Notes: generated by a model not told the origin, from the letters alone. Positions 47,050-58,025 are shown, counted from the stretch's first letter. The stretch: DNA of 64,000 nucleotides from an uncultured Paraburkholderia sp. (GCA_940746715.1 CALNWN010000007.1:1-64000); one strand, 5' to 3'. Numbers and translations are program-made.

Positions 47050-48909
47050 ATGCCCGCATACCGTTCCAAAACCTCCACCGCCGGCCGCAACATGGCAGGG
47101 GCGCGCTCGCTGTGGCGCGCCACCGGCATGAAAGACGAAGATTTCTCGAAGCCGATCATCGCGGTCGTCAACTCGTTCACCCAGTTCGTGCCCGGCCACG
47201 TGCACCTGAAAGATCTCGGCCAGCTCGTCGCGCGCGAGATCGAGGCTGACGGCGGCGTCGCCAAGGAATTCAACACCATTGCCGTCGACGACGGCATCGC
47301 CATGGGCCACGACGGCATGCTCTATTCGCTGCCGAGCCGCGACATCATCGCGGACTCCGTGGAATACATGGTCAACGCGCACTGTGCCGACGCGATGGTG
47401 TGCATCTCGAACTGCGACAAGATCACCCCCGGCATGCTGATGGCCGCGATGCGCCTGAACATTCCGGTGATCTTCGTGTCGGGCGGCCCGATGGAAGCGG
47501 GCAAGACGCGCCTCGCGAATCCGAAAACCGGCACCATCGAGTTCAAGAAGCTCGACTTGGTGGACGCCATGGTGATTGCCGCCGACAAGGCCTATTCCGA
47601 CGCGGACGTCGCCGAAGTCGAGCGTTCCGCGTGCCCGACCTGCGGCTCGTGCTCGGGCATGTTCACGGCCAATTCGATGAACTGCCTTACCGAGGCACTC
47701 GGCCTTTCGTTGCCGGGCAACGGCACGGTGGTCGCCACGCACGCGGACCGCGAGCAGCTCTTCAAGCGCGCTGGCCGCCGCATCGTCGAACTGGCCCGCG
47801 AGTACTACGAGCAGGAAAAAGCAAGCGTGCTGCCGCGCGCAGTCGGTTTCAAGGCGTTCGAAAACGCGATGACGCTCGACATCGCGATGGGCGGCTCCAC
47901 CAACACGATTCTTCACTTGCTGGCCATTGCGCAGGAAGCGGGGATCGACTTCACGATGGCTGACATCGACCGTTTGTCGCGGGTCGTGCCGCAGTTGTGC
48001 AAGGTGGCGCCCAATACGAACAAGTACCACATCGAAGACGTGCATCGCGCGGGCGGCATCATGGCGATCCTCGGCGAGCTGGACCGCGCGGGCAAGCTGC
48101 ACACCGACGTGCCGACGGTCCACGCGCCCACGCTAAAAGACGCGCTCGATCAGTGGGACATCGTCCGCACTGAGGACGAAGCGGTCCGCACCTTCTACAT
48201 GGCGGGTCCCGCCGGCATTCCGACGCAGGTGGCGTTCAGCCAGAACACGCGCTGGCCGAGCCTCGACCTCGACCGTGCGGAAGGCTGCATCCGCTCGTAC
48301 GAGCATGCGTTCTCGAAGGAAGGCGGCCTTGCGGTGCTGACGGGCAACATCGCGCTCGACGGCTGCGTCGTGAAAACCGCCGGCGTCGACGAAAGCATTC
48401 TGGTGTTCGAGGGCACGGCGCATGTGACCGAGTCGCAGGACGAAGCAGTCGAGAACATCCTCGCGGGCAAGGTGAAGGCGGGCGACGTCGTGATCGTGCG
48501 TTACGAAGGTCCGAAGGGCGGGCCGGGCATGCAGGAAATGCTTTACCCGACGAGCTACATCAAGTCGCAGGGGCTCGGCAAAGCGTGCGCGCTGCTGACG
48601 GACGGCCGCTTCTCCGGCGGCACGTCGGGCCTGTCTATCGGCCACTGCTCGCCGGAAGCGGCGGCGGGCGGCGCGATCGGCCTCGTGCGCGACGGCGACA
48701 AGATCCGCATCGACATTCCGAACCGCACGATCAACGTGCTGCTGTCGGACGCCGAGCTGGCAAGCCGCCGCGAAGAGCAGAACGCGAAGGGTTGGAAGCC
48801 GGCAAAGCCGCGTCCGCGCCAAGTGTCGGCGGCGCTGAAGGCTTATGCAAAGCTGGTGATGTCGGCCGACAAGGGCGCGGTGCGCGATCTCTCGCTGCTC
48901 GACGATTGA
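47050..48909 (+). CDS. ilvD: dihydroxy-acid dehydratase
   Basis: IlvD converts 2,3-dihydroxy-3-methyl(butanoate or pentanoate) to the 2-keto acids of valine, leucine and isoleucine synthesis. Intact at 619 residues, the long E. coli-type length. Iron-sulfur ligand Cys residues are in [17 protein letters not shown] and [20 protein letters not shown]; other signatures are [18 protein letters not shown] and [20 protein letters not shown]. The start at 47050 ([20 protein letters not shown]) agrees with the family; the upstream extension of the frame is not conserved. Flanked by terminators on both sides, so monocistronic. An essential biosynthetic gene that shows no decay. Confidence 0.96.
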   Translation: MPAYRSKTSTAGRNMAGARSLWRATGMKDEDFSKPIIAVVNSFTQFVPGHVHLKDLGQLVAREIEADGGVAKEFNTIAVDDGIAMGHDGMLYSLPSRDIIADSVEYMVNAHCADAMVCISNCDKITPGMLMAAMRLNIPVIFVSGGPMEAGKTRLANPKTGTIEFKKLDLVDAMVIAADKAYSDADVAEVERSACPTCGSCSGMFTANSMNCLTEALGLSLPGNGTVVATHADREQLFKRAGRRIVELAREYYEQEKASVLPRAVGFKAFENAMTLDIAMGGSTNTILHLLAIAQEAGIDFTMADIDRLSRVVPQLCKVAPNTNKYHIEDVHRAGGIMAILGELDRAGKLHTDVPTVHAPTLKDALDQWDIVRTEDEAVRTFYMAGPAGIPTQVAFSQNTRWPSLDLDRAEGCIRSYEHAFSKEGGLAVLTGNIALDGCVVKTAGVDESILVFEGTAHVTESQDEAVENILAGKVKAGDVVIVRYEGPKGGPGMQEMLYPTSYIKSQGLGKACALLTDGRFSGGTSGLSIGHCSPEAAAGGAIGLVRDGDKIRIDIPNRTINVLLSDAELASRREEQNAKGWKPAKPRPRQVSAALKAYAKLVMSADKGAVRDLSLLDD

Positions 48910-48944
48910 TGCTTGCGCAGCGCTTCGTGCCCTGGTGGGCAGAG

Positions 48945-48970
48945 AAACCGCTCCTTGGAGCGGTTTTTTT
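48945..48970 (+). terminator. rho-independent terminator of ilvD
   Basis: AAACCGCTCC (48945-48954) pairs with GGAGCGGTTT (48957-48966) and is followed by T residues, 36 nt after the ilvD stop. Confidence 0.85.
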
Positions 48971-49035
48971 GTTGCAGCGTTAGCTACGACAGTCACCTGA
49001 AAACGCGGCGGGGCACACCCCGCCGCGTTTCATGT

Positions 49036-50759
49036 TTACCGCAGATCCACCACGTTCGTGTTGTACGTGGTCGAGCCGATCACCAAGTTCTTCAACGTAA
49101 TGCCGTTGACGTTGTACGCGTAGATCGGCCCAGGCGTGGTCGACGTGGCCGGTCCGGCGCAGACCGCCGTGCCCAGATTGCAGTTCGAGATGGTGACGCC
49201 GGTGATGGGCGGAATCGTCGGTGCGGGCGTCGGCCCGTTGTAGTCGAACGCGACGTGGCCTTGGGCGACGATCGCCTGGAAGCACGACCCGGTGACGCCG
49301 TTGAGCGTCACGTTGCTCGCCTGCACATTCGAGATGTTGGCGTTCTGATCGCGTCGTTGGCCGGCTGGTAGTCGCAGTCGAACGTAATCAGGCCGCCCTG
49401 GGCCGCGGACGGATTGGCCGCCGCTGCCGTCACCACGCCCAGCGGCACGGTGCTGTTGATCGGGCTGCCGGCGAGCAGCGCACTGCCGTAGCCGCCGCCC
49501 TTCAGCGCGACGCCGTTGGGCAGCGTGACCTTGTCGGCATAGAAGTTCTTCACGAAGCCGCCGCGATTCATATTCGTCTTGATGCGGATCGCGATGTTCA
49601 GCGGATTGGTCGCCCAGTTCTGATTCAGCATCTGCAGATTGCGCGCGTAGATGTTCTGCACGCCGCCGCCCATTTCGCTGCCAAGCGTGATGCTGCCGTG
49701 GCCGCTGTTCATCGTGCAGTTCTGGATTACGTGGTTTTGCGCGGGGCCGTATTGCGTGTCCAGGTCCTTGCCCGATTTGATCGCGATGCAGTCGTCCCCG
49801 GTATTGAAGGTTACGCCGTCGCACAGCACGTTATCGCATGCGTCGGGGTCGAAGCCGTCGTTATTCGGGCAGATGCTGTTGGTCGTCACGCCGCGGATCA
49901 CGACATTCTTGCAGTCGGTTGGATGGTGCTGCCAGAAAGGCGTGTTGTTCGTGCAGTAGTTTTCCATCAGCACATTCGTGCAGCCGATGAACTCGACCAT
50001 GCACGGGCGCAGATAGTGCCCGATGCCGAAGACGCGCTTCGCGACCGGCACGCCTGCCTCGGAAAGCGCGGGCAAGTAGTTCTGATCCTCCTGCCAGGGT
50101 GTCGTCGGGCTCGTCAGCTGTGCGTAGAGCGCGTCGGAAATGCCCGGCGCAGCGGTCCTGAGATCCACGTTGTTCGGGTTCTTGTAGACCTGCGAGGGAG
50201 TCGACGAACTCACGCAATCGTACGCGCCGTTGGACCCCTTGAAGGTCCACCAGCAGGTCGCCGTATTGCCCGAACCGGCGAAGGGCGTCATGGCCTGGCC
50301 GTTGAGCACCGAGGTGGCGTCTTCGCCGATCAGCGCGATGTTGCTCTGATTGCGCGCGTACACGGGCGAGCCGAAGTTCAGGCAATCGTTGGCCTGCCAG
50401 CGGGTATAGAACAGGTTGCCGTTCGCGCCGCAGTTCACCGGGCCGTCCTTGGCATAGTCCGCCGGATTGGGGCTGAAGTAGATCGTGCAATTGGCGCTGA
50501 GCGGGAACATGGACTGCGTGATGCCGGCGAGCGAGGCGATGATCTGTGTCGCGGCGCCGTAGCTGCCCCAGATCGGATCTTCCGGCGTGAGGCCCGAACT
50601 GCCGGAGCCTCCGCAGCCGGACAAGCCGCCGAGCAGCGTCGCGCCGGCGGAGGTTCCGGCGAACACCATGAAGGCCCGGCGTCCGGGTGAATGAGGGTCG
50701 GCTTGGGCCGCGTGGTTCGAAGCTGCCCGTTTGCTGCTGTTCTTATAGTGAGTTGCCAC
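49036..50759 (-). pseudogene. GH28 polygalacturonase, Tat lipoprotein, frameshifted
   Basis: Secreted pectin-degrading enzyme that hydrolyses alpha-1,4-galacturonan. The N-terminus has a twin-arginine signal (GRRAFMVFAGTSAGATLLGG) with a lipobox ending L-S-G-C, so it would be an exported lipoprotein. GH28 catalytic motifs are NTGDDCIAIKSG (catalytic Asp pair), GHGSITLGSEMGGG and RIKTN, all in the first frame. After about 470 residues, near 49345, the frame shifts, and the last beta-helix coils (SNVTLNGVTGSCFQAIVAQG, IPPITGVTISNCNLGTAVCA) are read in another frame to 49036. The catalytic core is intact but the beta-helix cap would be lost. Links the window to plant cell walls. Confidence 0.88.
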
Positions 50760-50994
50760 GAATGTCTCCTTGCCCTTCAGGGCGTTGTCAATAATCGTCG
50801 ATGCAGGAAAGCGCAGCGTTCATTGCCATGGCTTTCGTAATTCAGTCATCCTTAATAAGTGAAAGAAACGAAGGATGTTTGTCGGTTTGCCTCGGTTATG
50901 CGTATGGATATAGCGCTCATTAACGTATGACGCGCCGCTTTGCCCGTTCGTCGAATGGAGCGGGCGAAGCGGCGCAAGCCGAGCGCGTGGCGAA

Positions 50995-51888
50995 TCAGGC
51001 GGTTTGCTGACCGATCTCGTGATTGGCGAGCACTTCGAGCGCGCGCACCATCGCGGAGTGATCCCACGCTTTGCCGCCGTGCGCGACGCATGCATTGAAA
51101 AGTGCCTGACAGGTGGCCGTATTCGGCAGCGAAACCCCGGGCGCCTGCGCCGTCGAAAGCGCCAGGTTCAAATCCTTCTGATGGAGCTCGATGCGAAAGC
51201 CCGGGTCGAACGTGCGTTTCGTCATCCGTTCGCCGTGCACTTCGAGGATGCGCGAGGACGCAAAGCCGCCCATCAGCGCTTCGCGCACGCGGGCGGGATC
51301 CACGCCGGCTTTCGACGCGAGCAGCAGCGCCTCGCCGACGGCCTCGATCGTGGCCGCCACGATCACCTGATTGGCAACCTTGCACACTTGTCCCGCGCCC
51401 ACCGCGCCGATCAGCGTGACGTTTTTGCCCATCATGTCGAAGAGCGGCTTCACGCTGTCGAAGGTGGCCTGCTCGCCGCCGACCATGATGGTGAGCGATC
51501 CCGCCTTCGCGCCCACTTCGCCGCCCGACACCGGCGCATCCAGATAATCGGCGCCGGTCTCGCGCACGCGCGCGGCGAAATCGCGCGTGGCCATCGGCGA
51601 AATCGAGCTCATGTCGACCACGGTCTGACCCGCGTGCAACGCGCTGGCGAGTCCGTTTTCGCCGAACAGCACGCGTTCGACGTCTGGCGTATCCGGCACC
51701 ATGATGAAGATCACGTCGGCCTCTGCGGCGACGGTCGCCGGGCTGTCGCAAACCTGCGCGCCGGCCTGGGTGAGCTCAGCGGGGACGCCGCTGCGCGTGA
51801 ACGCGGCGAGCTTCACGCCGTTCTTCAAAAGGTTCGCGGCCATGGGCTTGCCCATGATGCCGAGTCCGATAAAGCCTGCTTTTTGCAT
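50995..51888 (-). CDS. garR: 2-hydroxy-3-oxopropionate (tartronate semialdehyde) reductase
   Basis: Reduces tartronate semialdehyde, formed by GarL, to D-glycerate with NAD(P)H. Beta-hydroxyacid dehydrogenase signatures: [20 protein letters not shown] (nucleotide site), [20 protein letters not shown] (substrate site), and catalytic Lys in [20 protein letters not shown] (near 171). Intact at 297 residues from the ATG at 51888; an upstream Met at 51909 is less likely. It follows garL in the same direction, so the pair forms the aldolase branch of galactarate/glucarate breakdown. Confidence 0.92.
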   Translation of the reverse strand: MQKAGFIGLGIMGKPMAANLLKNGVKLAAFTRSGVPAELTQAGAQVCDSPATVAAEADVIFIMVPDTPDVERVLFGENGLASALHAGQTVVDMSSISPMATRDFAARVRETGADYLDAPVSGGEVGAKAGSLTIMVGGEQATFDSVKPLFDMMGKNVTLIGAVGAGQVCKVANQVIVAATIEAVGEALLLASKAGVDPARVREALMGGFASSRILEVHGERMTKRTFDPGFRIELHQKDLNLALSTAQAPGVSLPNTATCQALFNACVAHGGKAWDHSAMVRALEVLANHEIGQQTA

Positions 51889-52759
51889 GGAATGCTCCGG
51901 AGATGTCATGGCGGCCCCGCTCGGGCCCGCGCGATGCGCGGGTCAGCTCGGGTCCGCTCGGGTCCGCCGGTTTCTTGATGAAGTGTTGATGAACCGCCTG
52001 CGCCGCGTTCCTCAAAAGCCCGAGGTCGGCGCATACGGCGATGACGCGACAGCCCATCGCGAGATAACGTTCGGCGTCGGCTTGCACCGGTGCAAGAATG
52101 CCGCTCGGCTTGCCGGCGGCCTGCGCACGTTCGAACACATGCGCGATAGCCTGCTGCACGTCCGGGTGCGCGGCGTTGCCGAGATGCCCATAAGCCGCCG
52201 CGAGGTCGGACGGGCCGACGAAAACCGCGTCGACGCCGTCGACGGCAAGAATCGCGTCGATCGACTCCACGGCTTTGCGGCTTTCTATCTGCACGATGAC
52301 GCAGACGTTGTCGTTGGCCATGTCAAAATAGTCGGGTACCGTCGCATAGCGGTTGCCGCGGTGGCCCACCGACACGCCGCGAACGCCCTGCGGCGGATAG
52401 CGCGTGGCGGCGACCGCGCGCGCCGCGTCGTCGGCGTTATCGACGAACGGCACGAGGAAATTCGCGAAGCCGCTGTCCAGCAGCCGTTTGATGACCACGC
52501 TGTCGTTGGCCGGCGGGCGCACCACCGGCGCGCTTCGGCTATCCTTGAGCGCCATCAGTTGCGGAATCAGCGTGAGGACGTCGTTGGGCGCATGCTCGGC
52601 GTCGAGCAGCATCCAGTCAAAGCCGATCACGCCGAGCAGTTCCGTGACGATCGGACTCGCGAGCGACGCCCAGCAGCCGACCAGCGTTTCGCCGCCGCGC
52701 ACCGCGTGGCGGAAGCTGTTGGGAAAAGACTGATAAGGCGGGCAGGGCGCGGCTGGCAT
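51776..52759 (-). CDS. garL: 2-dehydro-3-deoxyglucarate aldolase, run-on C-terminus
   Basis: HpcH/HpaI-family class II aldolase splitting 5-keto-4-deoxyglucarate into pyruvate and tartronate semialdehyde. Motifs: [33 protein letters not shown] (catalytic His), [20 protein letters not shown], metal Glu in [16 protein letters not shown] and metal Asp in [13 protein letters not shown]. Start at 52759 ([10 protein letters not shown]). The family is about 256-268 residues, while this frame has no stop until 51776 and overlaps garR by over 100 nt. A ten-base tandem repeat (gctcgggtcc) near 51945-51965 may mark an expansion that removed the stop. Catalytic domain complete. Confidence 0.85.
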   Translation of the reverse strand: MPAAPCPPYQSFPNSFRHAVRGGETLVGCWASLASPIVTELLGVIGFDWMLLDAEHAPNDVLTLIPQLMALKDSRSAPVVRPPANDSVVIKRLLDSGFANFLVPFVDNADDAARAVAATRYPPQGVRGVSVGHRGNRYATVPDYFDMANDNVCVIVQIESRKAVESIDAILAVDGVDAVFVGPSDLAAAYGHLGNAAHPDVQQAIAHVFERAQAAGKPSGILAPVQADAERYLAMGCRVIAVCADLGLLRNAAQAVHQHFIKKPADPSGPELTRASRGPERGRHDISGAFHAKSRLYRTRHHGQAHGREPFEERREARRVHAQRRPR

Positions 52760-52818
52760 GAACGTATTCCTCGAACGCGTGAGATCGGGTTGAGTTCCGA
52801 CGATGGCTGAACCGCATG

Positions 52819-52835
52819 TTGTAGGATGACTTATA
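52819..52835. promoter_or_regulatory. uronate/aldarate regulon operator, site 2
   Basis: TTGTAGGATGACTTATA is the reverse complement of the site family (ATAAGTCATCCTACAAC). It lies in the divergent region between garL and the ketoglutarate semialdehyde dehydrogenase, so it could control both. Confidence 0.6.
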
Positions 52836-52863
52836 TCTAGCGCTTTCAAACAAGGAAAGAGAC

Positions 52864-54487
52864 ATGTCCCATTCCAGCGAAGTCCCATTCCAGCGAAGTC
52901 ACCGGCCAGATCACCGGCGAAATGCTGATCGGCCGCAAGGCCGTACGCGGCGCCGAAGCAGCGCTGCACGCGTTCAATCCCACCACCGGCACGAGCATCG
53001 CCGAGCCGGTGTTCGGCAGCGGCACGGCGAGCGACGTCAACCAGGCCTGCGAACTGGCGCACAAGGCTTCGATCCGTACCGGCAACTGCCGCTCGCCGTG
53101 CGCGCCGAGTTCCTCGAGCTCATCGCCGACGGCATCACGGCGCTGGGCGACGCGCTGATCGAGCGCGCGCAGCAGGAATCCGGCTTGCCGAAGGCGCGCC
53201 TCGAAGGCGAGCGCGGCCGCACGACCGGCCAGCTCAAGCTGTTCGCGCAAGTGGTGCGTTCGGGCCAGTGGCTCGCCGCCACGCTGGATTCGCCGTTGCC
53301 GGAGCGCAAGCCGCTGCCGCGTTCGGACCTGCGCATGCAGAAGATTCCGCTCGGCCCGGTCGCCGTGTTCGGCGCGAGCAACTTCCCGCTCGCGTTCTCG
53401 GTGGCGGGTGGCGACACGACTGCGGCGCTCGCCGCCGGCTGCCCGGCGGTCGTGAAGGCGCACCGCGCGCACCTCGGCACCTCGGAGATGGTCGGCCGCG
53501 TGATCCAGCGGGTCGCCGAGGAGCTGGATCTGCCCGAGGGCGTGTTCTTGCTGATCGTCGGCGCGGGCAATTCGGTCGGCGAGGCGCTCGTCGCGCATCC
53601 GGCGATCAAGGCGGTCGGCTTCACCGGCTCGCGCGCGGGCGGCCTGTCGCTGATGCGCGTGGCGGCGGCGCGCCCGGAGCCGATTCCGGTTTACGCGGAA
53701 ATGAGCAGCATCAATCCGGTGTTCCTGCTGTCGAACGCGCTTGCGCAGCGCACGGAAAGCATCGCGCGGGGTTTCGTGGATTCGCTCGTGCTCGGCGCCG
53801 GCCAGTTCTGCACCAACCCGGGCCTCGCGATCGCCGTCGACAGCGACGCGCTGAAGCGTTTCGTCGCGACGGCGTCCGAGGCGCTCGCGGCCAAGCCCGC
53901 GCAAACCATGCTGACCTCGGGCATCCACGCCGCTTACACGGAAGGCGAGGGCAAGCTGGCCGCGACCGCCGGCGTCGAAACGGTGGCGCGCGGCGCCGAC
54001 GCAACCTGTCCTAACCAGGTGTGCGCGGCCTTGTTCGTCACCGACGCGCGTACCTTCCTCGCCACGCCGGCGCTGGAGGACGAGGTGTTCGGCCCGGCCT
54101 CCACGATCGTGCGTTGCAAGGACGAAGCCGAGTTGCTGCAAGTGGCCGAGCACTTCGCCGGCCAATTGGACCGCGACCATTCAGATGGACAGCGCCGATC
54201 TGCCCGCCGCGCAGAAGCTCGTGCCGATTCTCGAGCGCAGGGCCGGGCGGTTGCTCGTCAACGGTTTCCCGACCGGCGTCGAAGTCTGCCACGCGATGGT
54301 GCACGGCGGCCCGTTCCCGGCGACTTCTGACAGCCGCGCGACCTCAGTCGGCACGACCGCGATCGAGCGCTTCCTGCGCCCGGTCTGCTATCAGGACTTC
54401 CCGGCGGATCTGCTGCCGCAGGCGCTGGCCGATGCGAATCCGCTCAACCTGTGGCGTCGTCGAGATGGTGAGATCACGCGCAGCTAA
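52864..54487 (+). pseudogene. 2-oxoglutarate semialdehyde dehydrogenase, duplication and frameshifts
   Basis: NADP-type aldehyde dehydrogenase oxidising 2,5-dioxopentanoate to 2-oxoglutarate, last step of the oxidative uronate pathway. Translation begins MSHSSEV, then a 16-bp tandem duplication (52868-52899) throws the frame; the correct continuation [20 protein letters not shown] is out of frame. A second shift near 53070 precedes [20 protein letters not shown]. The core is then intact: [37 protein letters not shown], Glu in [12 protein letters not shown] and catalytic Cys in [11 protein letters not shown]. One extra G near 54170 shifts the tail ([17 protein letters not shown]). Start at 52864, stop at 54487. 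Confidence 0.88.
52868..52899. repeat. 16-bp perfect tandem duplication inside a coding region
   Basis: CCCATTCCAGCGAAGT occurs twice, at 52868-52883 and 52884-52899. Removing one copy restores the reading frame of the dehydrogenase N-terminus ([16 protein letters not shown]), so the duplication is a recent mutation. Confidence 0.9.
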
Positions 54488-54514
54488 GTGCGTCTGATTT
54501 TTCGCATCGAATGA

Positions 54515-54554
54515 AAAATGGCCGGGGAGGTGAACTCCCCGGCCATTTTCTTTT
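54515..54554. terminator. bidirectional rho-independent terminator
   Basis: AAAATGGCCGGGGAG (54515-54529) pairs with CTCCCCGGCCATTTT (54535-54549). The stem has A and T runs on its two sides, so it can stop both the rightward dehydrogenase and the leftward GntR transcript. Confidence 0.85.
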
Positions 54555-54599
54555 GCGTGTTGGCGCTTGCGAGTGCGCCGCTAAAAACCGGTGGATTGC

Positions 54600-55343
54600 T
54601 CAGCTATTCGCCTCGGAGGTTCCGTTCGCGCGGCGCAGCCGCTCGCGGCTGTTCGACAAATGCATGCGCATGGCCGCGCGTGCGCCGTCGGCGTCGTGCC
54701 GGCTGATTGCTTCGAGAATGCTCTCGTGCTCGAGGTTGACGAGCGACAGATACGCGTCCGGCTCGGCGCGCGCAATGCCGGCCGAATCCAGACGGTTGCA
54801 CGGAATCAGCGCGCTGCCCATTTGCGTGAGGATGTCGACGAAATAGCGGTTGCCCGTGGCGCGCGCCACCGAGATATGGAACTGCAAGTCGGCCTCGACA
54901 CTGTCGAGCCCGTTGTGACGCGTGGCTTCGATTCCGTCGAGCGCCGCGCGCATGCGCGCGAGGTCTTCCGGCTTGGCGCGCTGCGCGGCCAGACCCGCGC
55001 ATTCGGTTTCGAGGCTGATGCGCAGTTCGAGGATGGACAGTACGTCGCGCAGCGTGGTGGCGGGCACCATGTCGATGCCGAGCTTTTCGCGCTGCGGTTC
55101 GAGCACGAAGCTGCCGATGCCGTGCCGCGTCTCGATGATCTTGCCTGCCTGCAGGCGCGAAATGGCCTCGCGAATGACCGTGCGGCTCACGCTCAGCGTG
55201 ACCATGAGTTGCGATTCGGTCGGCAGCTTGTCGCCTGGCTTCAGCGCGTTGGACGCGATCTGCTCGGTGACGTAGTTGACGACGAGCTCGGCGAGATTAC
55301 GAGCGCGTCGTGGCGGTGCCGCGGATGCCAGTGGTGTAGCCAT
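54600..55343 (-). CDS. FadR-type GntR regulator, candidate uronate/aldarate regulator
   Basis: Intact 247-residue GntR regulator with FCD domain. The wHTH occupies about residues 15-80 (LAELVVNYVTEQIASNALKP, SQLMVTLSVSRTVIREAISR, TRHGIGSFVLEP). The FCD part has ILELRISLETECAGLAAQRA, FHISVARATGNRYFVDILTQ and the metal-site His in LVNLEHESILEAISRHDADG. The Met at 55343 (MATPLASAAPP) is chosen because it precedes the HTH by the usual distance. It lies amid kgsadh, gudP, kdgD and garD, and its own promoter contains a GTCGTC/GACGAC palindrome. It is the best candidate to bind the 17-bp sites seen upstream of the pathway genes. Confidence 0.83.
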   Translation of the reverse strand: MATPLASAAPPRRARNLAELVVNYVTEQIASNALKPGDKLPTESQLMVTLSVSRTVIREAISRLQAGKIIETRHGIGSFVLEPQREKLGIDMVPATTLRDVLSILELRISLETECAGLAAQRAKPEDLARMRAALDGIEATRHNGLDSVEADLQFHISVARATGNRYFVDILTQMGSALIPCNRLDSAGIARAEPDAYLSLVNLEHESILEAISRHDADGARAAMRMHLSNSRERLRRANGTSEANS

Positions 55344-55397
55344 CGAAAACGCCCCTGAATCAGATAGTTGCAGATGCTTCCTATGGTCCATTATACC

Positions 55398-55410
55398 GTC
55401 GTCTGACGAC
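55398..55410. promoter_or_regulatory. palindrome upstream of the GntR gene, variant regulon site
   Basis: GTCGTCTGACGAC is a perfect inverted repeat around one central base, embedded in TTATA-rich flanks, 55 nt upstream of the GntR start. It shares the GTCRTC core with the five 17-bp sites and may be the autoregulatory operator. Confidence 0.5.
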
Positions 55411-55494
55411 TGATTATAGAAAGGCTGGATCATTTTGAGCGCCGGGCGGAAGCCGGCGCCCCACGGTGCGGCACGGCCCGGGCTCATGCCGCCA

Positions 55495-56851
55495 TCACCG
55501 CGGGCGCAGCTCCACGCGCCTGATGTCCTTCACGATCACGAGATAGCTGAACACCGTCAACAGCGCATTGGCGCCGACGAACACCAGCGCGCCGTTGAAC
55601 GAGCCGCTCTGCGCGACGAGATAGCCGATCACGATCGGCGTGACGATGCCGGCCACGTTGCCGAACATGTTGAAGATGCCGCCGGACAGGCCCAACGCTT
55701 CCTTCGGCAACGTGTCGGCGACCACCGCCCAGCCGAGCGCGCCGATGCCTTTGCCGAAGAACGCGAGCGACATCAGCGCGACGACGATCCAGTCGGTGGA
55801 AACATAATTGCAGCCGATGATCGACACCGACAGCAGCATGCCGCCGACAATCGGCACCTTGCGCGCGACGGTCAGCGAATGGCCGCGCCGGATCAGCGAG
55901 TCCGACAGAATGCCGCCGAGCACGCCGCCCGAAAATCCACAGATGGCGGGCAGCGACGCGACGAGGCCCGCCTGCAGAATCGTCATGTGGCGCGCCTGCA
56001 CGAGGTAGATCGGAAACCACGTCAGGAAGAAGTAGGTCAGCACGTTGATGCAGTACTGCGCCAGATAGACGCCGACCAGCATCCGGTTGGTGAGCAGCTG
56101 ACGCACGAGCGACCAGCCGCCGGCCTTCTCGACGTTCACGGCAGCGGCTTTGGAATCGGCCTTCTGGTGGCCGTTCACCACGCCGCCGCCCTGTTCGATG
56201 TATTCGAGTTCGGCCGCCGACACGCCCGGATGGTCCGCGGGGTGCTTCATCACCTTGAGCCAGGTGAGTGCGAGCAGCAAGCCGGCCACGCCCATCACGA
56301 CGTAGACCATGTGCCAGCCGAACGCGTGGGTGAGCCAGGCCATCAGCGGCGTGAAGACGACGGCCGCGAAATACTGCGCGGAGTTGAAGATCGCGGAGGC
56401 GGTGCCGCGCTCCTTCGTCGGAAACCAGCTCGCCACGACCTTCGCGTTGGCGGGAAACGCCGGCGATTCCGCCGCGCCCATCGCGAAACGCAACACGAAC
56501 AGACCCGTCACCGCGGCGGCCGCGCTGCCCAACAGGCCAATGGAGCTTTGCAGCAGCGTGAAAAGCGACCAGAAGAAGATGCTCGCGGCGTACACGCGTC
56601 GCGCGCCGAAGCGGTCGAGCAGCCGGCCGGCAATTGCGAGAGCACGTAAGCCCAGCTGAACGCGGAGAAGATGTAGCCATGCGGATGGCGTCGAAGCCGA
56701 ATTCCGTGCGCATCGCCGAGCCGGTCACCGACAGCGTGGCACGGTCCGCGTAATTGAATATGGTGATCACAAAGATCAGTAGCAGGATCGCGTAGCGGAC
56801 TTTGGTGCGCTTCGCGACGTTCGCGGAACTCGCCGTTCGGCTCATATCCAT
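55495..56851 (-). pseudogene. gudP: GudP-like glucarate/galactarate MFS transporter, two lesions
   Basis: MFS importer of the glucarate/galactarate group. MDMSRTASSANVAKRTKVRY leads to the first helix ILLLIFVITIFNYADRATLS and SAMRTEFGFDAIRM. One G is lost from ATGGGC near 56692, and after the segment encoding IFSAFSWAYVLSQLPAG a 4-nt ggct unit is missing near 56637. From YAASIFFWSLFTLLQSSIGL the correct frame is open to 55495 (GAAESPAFPANAKVVASWFP, AQYCINVLTYFFLTWFPIYL, GWAVVADTLPKEALGLSGGI). The second helix region is thus scrambled and the frame stops early. Positioned between the GntR gene and kdgD, in the same direction. Confidence 0.86.
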
Positions 56852-57053
56852 GGTTATCTCCTCAATGCTTATCCGGGGGAGCGGGCTCCCGGCCTTGTGT
56901 GGCGGCCTCGATCTCGGGTGCGAAAAACGCCCGGCGACGCGGTCGTCTCCGGGCGCTCCTTGCGTTGCCGTCCACCGGCGCTCATCGGCGCTCATGGGCG
57001 GCGGTGGTTTGCCTCGCCGGCCAGCAGTCGAGCCGCCGGCCAGGCGCGCTGCA

Positions 57054-57971
57054 TTACTGCGGGCCGAGCGTCTTGATGAGCGCGTCGAGCTGCGCCATTT
57101 CGTCTTCGGTCAGATCGGTCAGCGGAGCGCGCACCGGGCTGGCGCTGTGGCCGACCAGCTTCGCACCCGCCTTCACGATGCTGACCGCGTAGCCGGCGCG
57201 GCGGTTGCGGATCTTCAGGTACGGCAGGAAGAATTCGTCGATCAGCTTGCCGACGGTCGCGTGGTCGTCCGCCGCGATTGCGCGGTAGAAGTCCATCGCG
57301 GTCTTCGGAATGAAGTTGAATACCGCCGACGAGTACACCGGCACGCCCAGCGCCTTGTAGGCCGCGGCGTAGACTTCCGCGGTCGGCAGGCCGCCGAGGT
57401 ACGAGAAGCGGTCGCCGAGACGGCGGCGGATCGTCACCATGTTTTCGATCTCGCCCACGCCGTCCTTGAAGCCGATCAGGTTCGGGCAGCGCTCGGCGAG
57501 GCCTTCCAGCATGTCGGCGTTCAACTTCGAATTCGCGCGGTTGTAGATGATCACGCCCATGTTCGGCACGGCCTTGCAGAATTCTTCGGCGTGCGCGGCG
57601 ATGCCTTCCTGGCAGGCTTCCGTCAGATAGTGCGGCATCAGCAGAATGCCGTTTGCGCCGTGGCGCTCGGCTCCCTTCGCGTACTCGATGGCAACGCGCG
57701 TCGGGCCGCCCCCGCCGGCCAGAATCGGCACCTTGCCCTTGCAGACTTCGGTTGCGGTGCGCACGACGTTCGAATAGTCGTTGTGCGTGAGCGAGAAGAA
57801 TTCGCCCGTGCCGCCGGCCACGAACAGCGCCGAAGCGCCGTAAGGAGCGAGCCATTCGAGGCGCTCGGCGTAAGTGTCGGCGCGGAATTCGCCTTGTGAG
57901 TCAAAGTCGGTCACGGGAAAGGAGAGAAGGCCTTCCGAAACGATCTGCTTGAGTTCCTGCGGTGTCGTCAT
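57054..57971 (-). CDS. kdgD: 5-dehydro-4-deoxyglucarate dehydratase
   Basis: DapA-family enzyme that dehydrates and decarboxylates 5-keto-4-deoxyglucarate to 2,5-dioxopentanoate. Intact at 305 residues. Schiff-base Lys lies in [20 protein letters not shown], the proton-relay Tyr in [18 protein letters not shown], and the N-terminal [16 protein letters not shown] and [20 protein letters not shown] are characteristic of KdgD rather than DapA. Start at 57971 (MTTPQELKQ) since the upstream Met is preceded by the operator region. Site 58026-58042 lies 55 nt upstream. Divergent from garD, which makes its substrate. Confidence 0.93.
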   Translation of the reverse strand: MTTPQELKQIVSEGLLSFPVTDFDSQGEFRADTYAERLEWLAPYGASALFVAGGTGEFFSLTHNDYSNVVRTATEVCKGKVPILAGGGGPTRVAIEYAKGAERHGANGILLMPHYLTEACQEGIAAHAEEFCKAVPNMGVIIYNRANSKLNADMLEGLAERCPNLIGFKDGVGEIENMVTIRRRLGDRFSYLGGLPTAEVYAAAYKALGVPVYSSAVFNFIPKTAMDFYRAIAADDHATVGKLIDEFFLPYLKIRNRRAGYAVSIVKAGAKLVGHSASPVRAPLTDLTEDEMAQLDALIKTLGPQ

Positions 57972-58025
57972 GGTGTATGTATCCGGGCGTCGGTATGGTT
58001 GGATCAATAGAAATGAAGATTTATT

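Noticed and set aside
48980..50759. Pectin genes as a recently acquired island
   Set aside because: No integrase, tRNA junction, insertion sequence or composition change is visible, and the genes share the codon style of the rest of the window.
55398..55410. GTCGTC/GACGAC palindrome as a full member of the 17-bp motif set
   Set aside because: Only the GTCRTC core agrees and the flanks differ, so it is listed as a variant site rather than counted with the five clear sites.
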